DNA from: an uncultured Opitutia bacterium
GTDB lineage: Bacteria > Verrucomicrobiota > Verrucomicrobiia > Opitutales > UBA953
Assembly (NCBI GenBank): GCA_937874455.1
Contig: CALNBE010000258.1
Location: 1 to 5,901 of the forward strand
Length of the DNA: 5,901 nucleotides
Reading direction: 5' to 3'
Position numbers and translations under genes: made by a program. Below the pieces are notes generated by a model. The model did no database searches and was not told the origin of the DNA. It saw only the letters and a list, made by a program, of their open reading frames with translations. The number at the start of each line of letters is the position of its first letter. Position 1 is the first letter of the stretch. Positions 5,895 to 5,901 of the stretch are shown in pieces.

Positions 5895-5901
5895 AAACCA
5901 C

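Overview
This is a GC-rich bacterial window with long Ala/Arg/Pro-rich shadow frames opposite every real gene. No taxonomic marker gene is present. Three weak hints point to a verrucomicrobial or similar environmental Gram-negative genome: most starts lack a Shine-Dalgarno sequence, one candidate promoter has a TTGCCT-N17-TAGCTT form, and the right end carries the 'CCTCTGTG' intergenic repeat that is often mis-translated as NHGGHRGHRG. The assignment is an inference with low certainty.

Layout from left to right. (1) At 2-217 (+) there is the end of a gene, or a small one-helix membrane protein, that I do not recognise. (2) At 291-989 (-) lies an ArsR-family winged-helix repressor fused to a C-terminal rhodanese domain. 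(3) At 990-1157 is a divergent control region with a 9+9 bp AT-rich palindrome (1045-1068) and, nearer the right-hand gene, a small hairpin (1108-1132). (4) At 1158-3602 (+) is one large four-part sulfur protein: CoA-disulfide reductase-like flavoprotein, rhodanese, TusA and DsrE2-like domains in one chain. It is closed by a clean intrinsic terminator at 3609-3632. (5) At 3682-4734 (+) is an Old Yellow Enzyme family flavin ene-reductase. (6) Close behind it is a ten-helix EamA/DMT-family exporter (4836-5711, +), whose original N-terminus appears broken by a 46-bp insertion that repeats 18 bp and adds 28 bp of AT-rich DNA. (7) From 5712 to the end there is no gene, only intergenic repeat sequence.

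How the parts fit. The ArsR-rhodanese regulator and the reductase-rhodanese-TusA-DsrE2 protein are transcribed away from each other across a shared palindrome. This is the arrangement expected for a sensor of sulfane sulfur (persulfide or polysulfide) controlling the enzyme that disposes of it or hands it on. The enzyme has three sulfur-carrier cysteines (C511, C580, C775) plus the redox cysteine of the flavoprotein (C47), so it could run a sulfur relay inside one polypeptide. The ene-reductase and exporter form a separate downstream unit past the terminator. A link to sulfur or electrophile stress is possible but not shown.

The observations most worth a second look are the sensor/enzyme pair that both carry rhodanese domains, the palindromic operator between them, and the 46-bp insertion that rebuilt the start of the exporter gene.
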